64,000 nucleotides of DNA from NCBI GenBank assembly GCA_015680685.1, contig MNCI01037820.1, forward strand, positions 620,634 to 684,633. Direction: 5' to 3'. This document shows, piece after piece, positions 11,620 through 21,429 of this stretch (the first letter of the stretch is position 1; every line of letters starts with the position of its first letter). The position numbers were made by a program, and so were the translations under genes. The notes beneath the pieces were generated by a model, which was given only the letters and a program-made list of their open reading frames with translations, was not told where the DNA came from and searched no databases. The stretch is from Gnetum montanum (taxonomy: Eukaryota; Streptophyta; Gnetopsida; Gnetales; Gnetaceae).

Positions 11620-11750
11620 ATGGGCAAGGGCAAGGAGGTAGAAGGCCAGGGGAGGAAGGGGCCCGACTTGACTTTCACGAAGGAAAGTGAGGCCATGCTA
11701 CAGTGTTTGCCTAGGTCTAGGATTCCCTCGTGGCCTGGATCGGCACACAG
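11620..11750 (+). CDS. Antisense gene, exon 1
   Basis: Starts ATGGGCAAGGGCAAGGAGG, giving a short Lys/Gly-rich start (MGKGKEVEGQGRKG). It ends CACACAG before the donor GTAGCC, in phase 2. A second ATG at 11612 is in another frame and closes early, so 11620 is preferred. Confidence 0.6.
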
Positions 11751-11824
11751 GTAGCCTCTAATCTTACCTCAGTTAATTATTTTTATTTGTACTTGTTATC
11801 TGGCGTAGACAGTTTTGGCAGCGT

Positions 11825-12305
11825 ACAGGGTCTATACGCTGGGCGTAGCTAGTTTTCACAGCGTGTGGGATCTGTACGCTAAGCATAGATTCGCAGCGTA
11901 AAGGATCTGTACGCTAAGTGCAGATTCGCAGCGTAAAGGATCTGTACGTTGAGTGTAAATGGGCTTCGCAGCGTACAGGGTCTGCACGTTGGGCGTAAAT
12001 GATTTTGATAGCGTACAGAGTCTGCACGCTGAACGTAAATAGTTTTTGCAGCGTACAGGATCTGTACGCTGGGCGTAAATGATTTTGACAGCGTACAGAG
12101 TCTGCACGCTGAACGTAAACAATTTTCGCAGCGTACAGAGTCTGCACGCTAAACGTAAACAGTTTTGGCAGCGTACAGGATCTGTACGCTGGGCGTAAAT
12201 AGTTTTCGCAGCATACAGGGTCTGTACGCTGGGCGTAAACAATTTTCGGAGAGTATACGCTGAGTGTAAATAGGTTTTTGAGAGCGTATATGCCGAGTGT
12301 AAACA
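11825..12305. repeat. About 40-bp tandem repeat filling intron 1 of the antisense gene
   Basis: About eleven units follow the pattern AGCGTACAGRRTCTGYACGC, then TGRRCGTAAATAGTTTT. The open frames that run across it on the minus strand are repeat artefacts. The unit core is related to the words of the LTR (GCGTATACGC) and of the gag leader repeats (GCGTACAGCGTATAC). Confidence 0.85.
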
Positions 12306-12408
12306 GTTTTTTGATTTTTTTGAAGTATTGGCCTTCAACATGGAATTTTGTTTCTCTATTTCATTTTGGTGTATAGTTGATTTATCATGGCACTCTGGTT
12401 ATTTGAAG

Positions 12409-12858
12409 GGATCTTAAGCCTTTTCTCCTGGTGGTTAAGCTAGTTGGGATACTAGCATGGTTCAGGCCCCTTGATACCGATGAACCTGCCCTTGATCTGA
12501 CCATTGATAACAATGGGGTATGGTTCAAGGAAGGGGCCTGTGAATTCCTTGCTTTCATCCTAGACAAATTCAAGGTAGTGGTATGGTCACAATTAAGCGA
12601 ACAAGTGGCGTGGAGCATGCTCGAAGCAATGTTACCAAGATCGTCGGATGGCATCATGGTTTTCATGGTGGACATTAATGAAGGGTCTCTTGTGATTGAG
12701 GAAGGTCCCTCTGGAGGGCCCAGATTCACTTGTCCATTATCGCGTGTGTGGGACTTATTGCCACAAGGGCCTGAATATCTCAATAACACTTTGTTTCTGG
12801 CTACACGTGCACACACATTATTTCAGAACCCTCCTAGCACGGTGTATAGGGTAGAGAG
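12409..12858 (+). CDS. Antisense gene, exon 2: FCP1/NIF-like domain without catalytic Asp
   Basis: The 150-codon exon is open throughout. It reads KPFLLVVKLVGILAWF where plant FCP1/NIF-type HAD phosphatases have a hydrophobic strand plus DxDG. It then reads ACEFLAFILDKFKVVVWSQ, matching the family's EFL...FEVGIWSS block, then LSRVWDLLPQGPEYLNNTLF and FQNPPSTVY, matching LWDL...NTLLIDD...LNPPNT. The nucleophile pair is replaced by KxVG, and the acidic pair after NTLL reads ATRAH, so the fold may remain but phosphatase activity should not. The donor is AG|GTAAGG. Family assignment is from memory of motif order. Confidence 0.65.
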
Positions 12859-12934
12859 GTAAGGTTGTTTAGTTTGTCATTTCTATTTTTGTTGTTTAGT
12901 GTTTGTTCCTATTCTGACGACCGTTCTGTTGCAG

Positions 12935-13206
12935 GCCCCAGGTTGATAAACATGGAATATGCATCAATGATGATGGGCTTGCACTGGCTCATACTACTTT
13001 GGAGACCTTCATGGTAGGCCCTACCCTCCGCGGAGCCATATTAGCTCAGACCAAGGGTGACATTGTTCATTTCCATAAATGGTTTTCCAGGGCATTTGCA
13101 CAATGCACGGCTCGTGGGTGGCTGCATGGATATTGGTCGCACAATGGACCAGTTTTCCCTCATGATGCTGACTTGGGTTCTGGCACCTCGAAGTCCACAA
13201 TTGAAG
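12935..13206 (+). CDS. Antisense gene, exon 3
   Basis: The acceptor TTCTGTTGCAG and donor GAAG|GTAAGT are both strong. The exon is open in the phase set by exon 2 (RPQVDKHGICINDDGLALA, later GDIVHFHKWFSRAF). It probably completes the FCP1-like fold. Confidence 0.65.
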
Positions 13207-13295
13207 GTAAGTGATGATATTTCCTAGATGCCTTAGTGTGTTTGTTCAGCTACTGGTGGTCATACTGATGTTATGATTTTAAATTGTGTTTATAG

Positions 13296-13832
13296 TTAAT
13301 GTCCCCCGCCCCGGCGAAGACCCTGTTACAACAGGATGAACTGAGAGTACCCTATCGATGAAGTTTGGGGAGATCAGCAAGGCGCAGCGATGATTGCGTA
13401 CCAGTGCCCCACCATCTATTGTCCATTGTTTGGATGATGCCGGCCTCATGGAGTTATTTACAACCCCGAGCCTTGATGTGTCCATAGCTAAAATGATTGG
13501 AATTGTTGATTCGTTCGACAACTCCGTCACCTACTACAACACCCGTATTAAGGATGTCAAGAGTGTTTTCCATCTGTCAACTAAATTCTTTTCAGACCTC
13601 TTCAGTGTACTAGCAGATGGCGTGAATGTGGTTTTGGATAGGGCACAGAAAGAGCTCCATGTGGTGCGTAAGCTAGAAGATTGGTTAGGCATTGTCAAGG
13701 GCTCCAAGAGATTTCCTATGCAAGGGACGTCAAAGGTGGTGGAAGTTAATGAATTGTATCCCCTGTTTAGGGCATGGGTGTTCTCTAAATCCCTAGGCCC
13801 AGTTTTTCTTGTCGGGTTTCCATAGGGAGATA
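13296..13832 (+). pseudogene. Antisense gene, exon 4 (three stops)
   Basis: The acceptor GTTTATAG keeps the phase. The frame reads VNVPRPGEDPVTTG, stop, a short run, stop, then a long open part 13394-13822 (KMIGIVDSFDNSVTYY, VVRKLEDWLGIVKG). No family recognised. The 3' border is uncertain: GTGTGA after 13832 is the only donor nearby that suits the phase of exon 5, and it lies after a TAG at 13823. Confidence 0.5.
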
Positions 13833-13890
13833 GTGTGATTGTGTTCAAACGTTGAGGCGCAGTCCCATTTTACATTCGCATTCTTTGCAG

Positions 13891-14268
13891 GTTATCTACG
13901 TCGCTTGGCCAAGTTTTTAGTGGTTCGTGTAGATAATAAATATGTCCTATGAGATCATACTCAGTTATCTCGCCTGTGGATTAACCATTTGTTCAAGATA
14001 GCTAAGTCCCAAGATGCACTAGAGGGGATTGATGAATCTATGTCCATCACGACAGAGGGGTCATCTGGTACTTCAATCCATACACGTGACAGCATGGGGT
14101 TGGAACCAGACAATGTGCCCTACACTACAAAGAGAGTTGAACGGGTCATCAAGGAGACCATCGGGAAAGCCAAATCGAAGATCCCGAAGCGTGAACGTCC
14201 TAAAGAGGTGGCCTCAACTGTGGAAGAGCCAAGGGTGAAGCGAATACAGTTCAAAATGCCTGTTCGAG
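13891..14268 (+). pseudogene. Antisense gene, exon 5 (one stop)
   Basis: The acceptor TTCTTTGCAG is strong and the donor GAG|GTAAGT is near consensus. The start reads YLRRLAKFLVVRVDNKYVL, then a TGA (13950), then DHTQLSRLWINHLFK and a Ser/Thr-rich run, ending in a Lys/Arg-rich, possibly nuclear-targeting stretch (KAKSKIPKRERPKE). Confidence 0.6.
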
Positions 14269-14346
14269 GTAAGTAAGCTTGGCGCACTTATTTCATCTTA
14301 TTCATATTTTTCGTTTCGACCGCTTACATGAAACTAATGCCTTCAG

Positions 14347-14876
14347 ACTTGACTCAAGAAGTGAGGAGATAGGAGTTAGAGACCATTATCGAGGAGGAGG
14401 AAGCTACAACGGACTTAATAATTGAGGAGGAAGAGGTCGGCAAAGATCAGGTGGAAGGGACGGAAGAGCTAGCGGAAGACACCACGGAGACAGAACTGGT
14501 CGATGACCAGGGTGGTGTTGATGAAATGTTCAGAAGCTTCCTTAAGGGAAGATTGGACCTTGGTGACCCTCCAAACCCAGAAGGGGACAGAGAACACAGT
14601 ATATTTCCTTTTGTTTTATTGTGTTGCTTTGTGAATCATTCTTTCTATGGTGTTTTACTTTTATGTTTTTATCCCTTCCAGACGAAGGTAGGACAATTCC
14701 TACGATGCGGTTGGAAGTGCCTATGAAAGAGGCTCCCCCTGAAATGCCCCCTGAGGCTAGTCCACCTCATACTCATAGATCATTTTCTTGGACCAAGATG
14801 CCAAGAAAAATGGATTTTATCACTAGTATCGTTGATGAGGTGGTTGAACGCATTCAGCAAGCCCACCCTGAAATAG
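14347..14876 (+). pseudogene. Antisense gene, exons 6 and 7 (14347-14598, 14682-14876)
   Basis: Exon 6 has one TAG (14370) and then a strongly acidic run (ETIIEEEEATTDLIIEEEEV). Its donor is ACA|GTATAT. Exon 7 follows a good acceptor (CCCTTCCAG) in the right phase and is Pro-rich (EAPPEMPPEASPP), ending ERIQQAHPEI at donor G|GTACAA. The exon 7 frame also runs back through the intron, but phase and pyrimidine tract favour splicing. Confidence 0.55.
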
Positions 14877-14967
14877 GTACAAATGTTTCGAGCCTTTTGC
14901 AACTTTCAAGTTTCACACCCCTTTTTGGTCGTCTAATGTTTAATGCATGTTCTTTTCATGTCTGTAG

Positions 14968-15234
14968 AAGCCAAGCTGATGTGGGATCCATCTAAGGTTG
15001 TTAGCATTGAAAGTTTGCCTGCACTATCCCCAGAAGTTGAACAGATACCAAGGCCAATCTATGACGAGGTGGTGGAAGGTCTTGTGCATAATGCCAAATC
15101 ACTTTGGACCTGTAGGCGTTCCATCGAATAGTTATGGTTACAAATCCAGTCAAAGGAAAAAGAGGTTTCTGAGTTATCAGTTGAACGTAATGATCTCAAG
15201 GCTCGGTATGAGTTCGCCTCGGCCAGACTAACAG
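14968..15234 (+). pseudogene. Antisense gene, exon 8 (one stop)
   Basis: The acceptor GTCTGTAG joins in phase 1. It reads EAKLMWDPSKVVSIESLPAL and PEVEQIPRPIYDEVVEGL, then a TAG at 15129, then the heptad-like KEKEVSELSVERNDLKARY, the start of the coiled-coil part. The donor is ACAG|GTGATC. Confidence 0.6.
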
Positions 15235-15338
15235 GTGATCATTCTTGGTGAACTTTCGAAATCACTTATACTAGATATTGGAACCTGCTAAATCGCCATG
15301 CATCACTGACTCAGAAACTAGCAGATCGTAAGGCCCAG

Positions 15339-15948
15339 GTAGATCTATGAACCTCAAGTGCCAGGATTGGAAGGCTTTCGCTTCCAAGGTGCGTAAGTGG
15401 GATCAAGATGAGAAAAACCACAAGCACCATTACAAGAAATCATTGAAGGAAGTATCCATAGAAAAGCGTCAGCTTGAAATGTTTGTAGAGGGTCTGTGTC
15501 TACGTTCTGCATTTGATACCTTTGCTAAGAATACAATTGTTGAGATGGAATCGCCCATGAGGGTAATTACGACCACTTTTAGGGAGGTCTCTGTGGGTGT
15601 TTTCCCGTTGAAACATCCTACATGGTCAATGGTTGACAAGGGGAAAACCTTGGCGAACGTCGACCTAGGCCTTGATGGGACTGACTGGGCTAGCATCTCA
15701 GAGGAGGAAATTCTCCGCCAACTGGAATTCAGTTTAGGAGGGTCCCTTTCGGTAAGCATTTTGTTGCCATGAAATTTGTTCATTGAGTAATGTTTGGGAG
15801 TTTTCTCTTTTGTTCTTGTGTTGATTGTTTCTTTTGCGTTTTATAGGGTCGAGGTGACAACGATGTTCAAGAAGGTAGCCCCAGTGGAGTGGGGGCCCAT
15901 GATGCCAGTGAGTCTAAAGGGGACGACCCTCCCGTCCCTGATGTTTGA
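15339..15948 (+). CDS. Antisense gene, exons 9 and 10 (15339-15751, 15847-15948)
   Basis: Exon 9 is open for 137 codons: KAFASKVRKWDQDEKNHKHH, KEVSIEKRQLEMFVEGL and later WASISEEEILRQLEFSLGG. It ends TTTCG|GTAAGC. Exon 10 starts after TTTTATAG and reads a Gly/Ser/Asp-rich tail (GRGDNDVQEGSPSGVG) to a clean TGA at 15946. Just upstream of exon 9 another frame reads LTQKLADRKAQVD, which suggests that the true exon may start earlier and carry a small indel near 15345. Confidence 0.65.
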
Positions 15949-16302
15949 TTTTTTACTTTGGAATTATCCTGGCTCACATTTTTATGTGAATCATAAATTG
16001 AATATTTTGAGTTGTATCGAACGGATGAGTAGAATCAGTTAACTATTGTACTTGTCTAACTGTATATCACTATATGCATACATATATTTCTACATTTTTT
16101 GTGGATTTTAAGTTTAAATGTAAACACGACCTGGCAATCCAAAATGTTTTGGTTTGTTTTGTAGTTTAAGCGTAATGTACGAAGTAGGAATGTAAGTAGG
16201 AATGTAATTATAAGCGAAAAGTAATCGCGAAGACTGTTATTGATAGACTGTAATCGAACAATGAACTGGAATTTGCAAGAAAAACAAAGTGTAGGTAGAT
16301 GG
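15949..16302. other. AT-rich DNA after the antisense gene
   Basis: No gene seen. It would hold the 3' UTR of the antisense unit. No convincing polyadenylation signal stands out. Confidence 0.35.
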
Positions 16303-16480
16303 TCTAGTTTAAGGTCATTTCGGGCCACATGCACTAGTTTAAGGCGATTTCGGGCCATGCATAAACAAGGGTAGTTTCAAGTGACACGGGTGGATTTCTT
16401 GGTAGACCGATCATTTCTGATCGTGGCTAGTTTTATGTCGTTGCAGAAATGATAGTTTAACGTCATTCTGGACCTAGACA
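16303..16480. repeat. Diverged 30-bp minisatellite units and CAGTTTA-type repeats
   Basis: Two neighbouring units on the pattern TAGTTTAAGGTCATTTCGGG are 30 bases apart (16303-16365) and match the unit at 10911-11150. From 16420 the looser AGTTTTATGTCGTTGCAG pattern follows, as at 7300-7560. The antisense gene is thus bracketed by one repeat family. Confidence 0.65.
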
Positions 16481-16484
16481 TCAT

Positions 16485-17471
16485 TTATTGGTTTAGTAAT
16501 TTTTTGATTTTTCTCATTTTAATGTTAGGAGTAGCATTAACGGGTATGATTCTATATTCAGCATCTCCTTCGCTGATCACGTTGAATGGTAATTCAGCCC
16601 AAGGGACGTCTGAAGAAATAGTTCCCGCGTTGGCGCTTTCTGGCGCTTCTGCATGTACTGTGGTTTCTGTGTCAGTTGTAGTTTCTAAGTGAGGTTGTAT
16701 ATGTACTATTTCAGGCCTGAGTATTTCTATGTTGGGTAAATTTTCCTTTGTGTCTAAGAAATTATCGCCTACCGGTTGCGTACATCTTTGTTGTTCATTT
16801 GTATCATCTTGTTTAGGCTCTTTGAGTTTAACCTCTGAGCCTTGGTCTATATCTGTATACGATGAGATGGTAGGTGTAGCAGCCTCCTCGTGTATAATGA
16901 TTTCGCCACCTTCATAAGGCAGGTGAATTTCTTGGTATATGGGGGAAGAGACTGCTTTCAGTTGGGCTAACCAAGGCCTTCCCAATATTAGGTTGAACCC
17001 TGGCATTTCATTGATTACCACAAAGTTGGCAGATGTGGGGAATTGATCCCCTGCTATATAGTCTAAAGTCACGATGCCTTTGACTATTACGTGTGATCCA
17101 CTGAACAACTTCAAACACATAGTAGCGGTTGGTCTTATTAGCTTCGTAAGCTCCAATTGTTCAATGATGGGATATGGTACTACGTTTGTAGTGGCTCCAT
17201 CATCTACATGCACTCTATGTATCTTAAATTGATCTATTTGTATCGTTATGAACATAGGTGTGGTTGTTACCTCCCCCGTTTTCTCATCCACTTTGATGTT
17301 GTCATTGTGGAAACTTAATGGCTTAGGAATTGACCCTTGAGGCGAGTACATTACCACATGAATTGAAGGTTCATTTAGAGGCAAGTCTTCGCTTACTAGG
17401 ATGGAAGTCAACATGCGTACTAGGGCTTCGCGATGGGTTTGAGATGTTAACACCAGGTCGTATAAGCTCAA
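16485..17471 (-). pseudogene. pol: Protease region of element T
   Basis: A 328-codon open frame. The retropepsin motif reads VHVDDGATTNVVPYPIIEQL: the catalytic Asp, then D-G, as in the D-x-G form common in Tat elements. The flap-side motif is GFNLILGRPWLAQL. A long acidic and polar tail (16500-16830) leads toward the linker before RT. The frame ends in a stop at 16485. No protease residue is obviously lost. Confidence 0.85.
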
Positions 17472-17484
17472 TGAAGTGTTTTTT

Positions 17485-18490
17485 TTATTTACATGCCTGC
17501 GTGACTTGTGTTAGAGCTGTTGCTAGATCTCTACTATTTGGCGTATGTTTGTTAGCAGTGATTTGGTCCATTGAGCCCAATAGTTTTATTTCATGCATAG
17601 TTGGTTTGTCATTTTTACCCGGAACCGTTGATTTGGGTGTATCATGTTTTCTGAATGATTCACCCTCATAGAATGTGTCTGATTTATCATTAGGTGGTGT
17701 CATGGGTATTGCATTTAGTGGGGTAGGTTTAGGAGGTCCTAAGGCCAGTTGTTGGCATTCCTTCTCCAGGCGTTCTCATGTAAGCCTGTCTGCCAGGCGT
17801 TCTCGTGTGTGGCATGGGAGTGTAGTTGGTTTCAGAACCTCAGGTTGCTTTGGAACCTGTACGACACATGGGGTAGGACGGGATTGTGGTTGTACGGTTG
17901 CATGCAGTTGAGTGTTAGGCTGGCTAGGCATCTTGATGACATAAGGGGTCGATTTATTCTATGTATGCGAAGTGGAGGACTGGTGGTCACCAGGACGTTC
18001 GGGTGTCCTAACGACATATGGGGTTAGTCTAGCTGGAGGTTGTACCTCCACTATTGCGACCACAGGTGATATTCAGACTACGTAGGGAGTGGGCCGAATA
18101 GGAGGTGTTTGTGTGTTTGCGGTAGTAGTGGCGGGAGGTACACGCACGTATGGTTTTTCACATGTTGGTGTGATAGAAGTTGCTGTGGCAGGGGGTATTC
18201 AAATGACATAAGGTTTCTGTGGGAAGTATGATGGTTGAGGCATAGGTGTTTGTACAGTGGGAGGAATGTGCACTACAAATGGTTTCTTAGGTACCTGCTG
18301 CTCATGATCAAAGTGTACGGTGTTAATGTTAGGTATTTCCAGTTCGTTATCGAAGTAGATGATGTTAATTACCTACGGTTCTTCTTTGGTATTTAGAGGA
18401 TCTTTATATACGCCCATGACCTGGTTTTGTGGTTGGACCGAGTTGGCTTCATCAAAAGTGATTTAACCTCCATCTATCATCTGTTGGATT
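17485..18490 (-). pseudogene. gag: Gag-protease linker of element T with repeated PYVV motif
   Basis: Between the gag zinc knuckle and the protease the minus strand reads, with scattered stops, a Pro/Thr-rich linker in which KPYVI, KPYVRVPP, TPYVV, TPYVVRTPE, TPYVIKMPS and TPCVVQVPK recur about every 15-25 residues (about 17850-18290). The lower part (17485-17703) is an open frame, ending TQVTQACK. Tat elements have a PFVIE-type motif here. The serial expansion is the odd point. Confidence 0.6.
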
Positions 18491-18492
18491 TC

Positions 18493-20721
18493 TTATTTTA
18501 GGGTGAAATAATAATCAGTGCCATGCCCATTACGTTGATGATAATCGCAAAAATAGTCCATTCTAAAGCCTTTTGGTACTGGGGGCTCGTCTAGCATTGC
18601 CAGGCTTGGGTTCTGAACCAATTGACAGAACCGATCATGCCTTTGGATCGCTATAGGGGAAAATTTTTTATGTTTCATCAGTCCTGCTTTCAAGAGTTGG
18701 TTGAATAGTTGCGATGGCTTCATGGGTAGTGATGTGTATTGGGAGGGGTCCTTCCTCTCGAAGTTTCTTGTATGACCCGGTGTTGGGTTTTGTGATGTTG
18801 ATGATTCAGGTGCCATTGCAGGAGTGGGTTTAGCATAATTAGAAGGGGTAGAAGGTGGTTTGCTTTATTGTCCCACATTCGCTTGTTGTGTTTCCGCTAC
18901 TGCTTCTATATTTATTTTAATCTTTTCTTTATCTTTCTTACTATGTTGATTCTTAAAGGCTGAATATGCAGGATCGTGGCTATTTTGGGCTACCTCCTCT
19001 ATGTTCTTAATCTGTACAAACGCTTGACTTAGAGTGCGTGCATTGAGATAATATAGTTTGGATTTGACAAAATCGTTGATAGCCCCTTTTAGAATCATGA
19101 GGAGATACATCTCCAGGATCGGCTCGTGGAGCTCATTGAGAGCAGCACTCCACCGTTGGATGAATTTTTGGACAGGTTTAAGGGGTTCCTGCTTAACCTG
19201 TATGAGGTTGTCAAGTGTTGCTTCAGGCTTCAAATTATACTTAAACCTGGTAATGAATTGGTGTAATAAATCTTCCAGAGAAGATATTGAGCTTCGTGGC
19301 AAGGCCCGGTACCAATCAAGTGCTCTCCCTGTAAGGGACATGGGGAACACTCGCAAAATGGCATGTGGCCATGCCTGAAGTAGTGTGCACTCTAGTCTAA
19401 ATGTTATGAGGTCAGCGTTGGGGTCTGTCTCCCCATTGTATTTAGTCAGCGTGGGTAAGGATACACCCTTGGGTAGTGTTAGAGGTGGAACGGAAGAGCT
19501 GATAGGGTCATCGTGATAGAAGTCCACTACCTTCAACTCTCCGTCAGGGGCCATTTTGAGGCGTTTCACCTCGTCAGTTAGCTCCTACATTAGCTTTTTA
19601 GCGTCAGCCCCATCTTGGGCACTAGGTGAGATAGCAAGTTGGGGATGTTGTACGATATACATGTTAGATTATTGCATAGTGGGCTGGAAAGTAGAAAGTT
19701 GTGTGGTTGGAGGCTGCACTTGCGAAATATTTGTAGTGGGTGGTACGAAGGGTGGCACGTTGTAGGTAAGGGGTTGCTATTGTCATTCCGGTTGTACTTA
19801 AGGGATGTTAGCTGGTAAGATTCTGTGGGGAAGTATGTTATAGGGGGGAGGTTGATGCGGTTGAGCACCAATCGTTGTCCATTGTCCGGTCATGCTTTGT
19901 GTAGGAATCCCCTGAACCTGTTGGGTTACAGTTGTAAAGGATGCTCCTTGGGTTGGGATCCGCAGTATGTAATGAGTGGATGTAGAAGCCGGTATTACAT
20001 GCGGCATCCCGATCACTTGGGACGGGAAGGTTGCTCCTACATCATTTTGAGGAGGTTGTATTTGCGAGAATGGAGATACCATTGCAACGGGGGGAATAGC
20101 AAGGGGAAGTGTGTTGAGTTGCGCATCAGTTACAAGAGGAATATGGATAAGTGTGGATGATTCTTGTTGAGGTATTTATGCTTGGGTGATTTTAAATGGT
20201 TGGAGGGATGTGACTTCTCCTGTGGCTGGATGAAATAACGGGTTTACATAGGTTTGTGGACTAAGAGTATGATATGAATCTTCATGCTTGGATTGAGCTG
20301 CGAAGTCATCTTCCTCTTCCAATTGAGGATTTGCCAGAGATTAGTCTAAAGACTGACTCCTTTGTAGGAGGAGTTGTGAGATCAGCTCAGAGTAGTGCTC
20401 TGGGAGAGGGATGATATCATACGAGGAACGGATGAACTCATGTCCTCCCCTATAGAAGAGTTCGTATTGCCTCTTAACCTCCATTTCAGTTTGGTCTACG
20501 GCTAGGCTGGCTTGTATTTTTACGCATATGAAATTGTATTGCTCTTGAGTTATGATGTTAAATGATGGGTTCCTCCCTTGCAATCTAAGAGACTGACGAG
20601 GTCCCATAGTGGGTTGTACCATGAGTTGTTGAATGGCCATGGTGCCTACGATGTCTGTGACTAGCTTGGTTATAGCATTGGGGTTCGTAGTGTTCATGAT
20701 GAATGATTGTGAATACAACAC
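18493..20721 (-). pseudogene. gag: Gag of element T
   Basis: The N-terminal part (20341-20721) begins near MNTTNPNAITKLV. A Pro/Gln-rich region follows (19590-20082). The capsid domain is open for 234 codons (18865-19569): LTKYNGETDPNADLITFRLE, FPMSLTGRALDWYRALP and SISSLEDLLHQFITRF, the retrotransposon-gag pattern. The zinc knuckle region (18493-18816) reads CDYHQRNGHGTDYYF: C-x2-H-x4-H is kept, but the last Cys is a Tyr. Stops separate the parts. Confidence 0.85.
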
Positions 20722-20759
20722 GGTGGAAGGGGTATGAGACTAGTATACCTAGTATGGCG

Positions 20760-21290
20760 TAAACCTACATTCGCTGCATAGAGCGTATAGACTGGAAATC
20801 AGTGTATAGGCTTCAACAACTAGTTTATAGTGACAATGTGCAGGTATACGTTAAAACGTGTAGGCAGAGCAGTGTACAGTGTATACCGAGCAACGTAGAC
20901 AGAGTCTATAGCGTACAACATAGACAGAGTCTGCGTACAGCATAGAAAGAGTCTACAGTGTACAACGTACAGCGTATACAGCGTACAGCGTACAGCGTAT
21001 ACTGAACAGCGTAAACAGAGTCAGCGTATAGCATAGACAAAGTCTGTAGCGTACAACGTACAATGTATACAGCGTACAGTGTATACTTAACAGCGTAGAC
21101 AGAGTCTGCAGCATACAACGTACAGCGTATACAGCGTATAGCATACAGCATATACTGAACAACGTATAGCATAAACTGGGCAGCGTAGACAGAGTCTATA
21201 GCGTACAGCGTACATCGTATACTGAACAGCATATAGCGTACATTGGGCAGCATAGACAGAGTTGACGTATACCTAGCAGCGTAGATGTTG
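20760..21290. repeat. Leader minisatellite of element T (GCGTA words)
   Basis: Irregular units of about 20-45 bases repeat AGCGTAGACAGAGTCT, GCGTACAGCGTATAC and CTGAACAGCGTA. The open frames across it encode Cys/Leu-rich repeat peptides and are not genes. It lies between the 5' LTR and gag and shares its words with the LTR and with the antisense gene's leader and intron 1. Confidence 0.8.
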
Positions 21291-21429
21291 GGAATTCTGT
21301 AAAATGGGATGTCGATGCAGGAATTTTAGAACTGGGTTTAGTGTCGATGCAGTATGAGTCTGGGAAGATCGGGGTATGGAGCACAGTAAGTTTTAAGTAG
21401 TTTCATGCCCTTCTTCTAGTGTCATTTTC
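21291..21429 (-). other. 5' untranslated start of element T, primer binding site not recognised
   Basis: On the minus strand the LTR is followed by AGAAAATGACACTAGAAG. This does not begin with the TGG expected for a tRNA 3' end, so the primer site is either decayed or unusual. Confidence 0.4.

Larger units (their letters stand above)
11620..15948 (+). pseudogene. Antisense ten-exon gene carried between PR and RT of element T
   Basis: From an ATG at 11620 to a TGA at 15946-15948, ten exons can be drawn with GT...AG borders: 11620-11750, 12409-12858, 12935-13206, 13296-13832, 13891-14268, 14347-14598, 14682-14876, 14968-15234, 15339-15751 and 15847-15948. Every junction keeps the reading phase and the sum is 2997 bases, 999 codons. 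The exon 4 donor is weak and chosen by phase. Six in-frame stops remain (13337, 13391, 13823, 13950, 14370, 15129), each one transition away from an Arg, Gln or Trp codon. The product would be an FCP1-like domain, an unrecognised middle, an acidic segment and a coiled-coil C-terminal part. No retroelement domain is visible. A captured host gene or an additional antisense ORF of a Tat element are the two readings. Confidence 0.7.

Noticed and set aside
11856-12341. 161-codon minus-strand ORF rich in Cys, Arg and Ala
   Set aside because: It is the translation of the 40-bp tandem repeat in intron 1 of the antisense gene; the repeat keeps a frame open without selection.
16504-16917. Two plus-strand ORFs near the protease of element T
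   Set aside because: Antisense shadows of the 328-codon protease frame; no splice logic links them to the antisense gene.
20906-21253. Cys/Leu-rich 115-codon minus-strand ORF, at first sight a small secreted protein
   Set aside because: Translation of the GCGTA leader repeats of element T.
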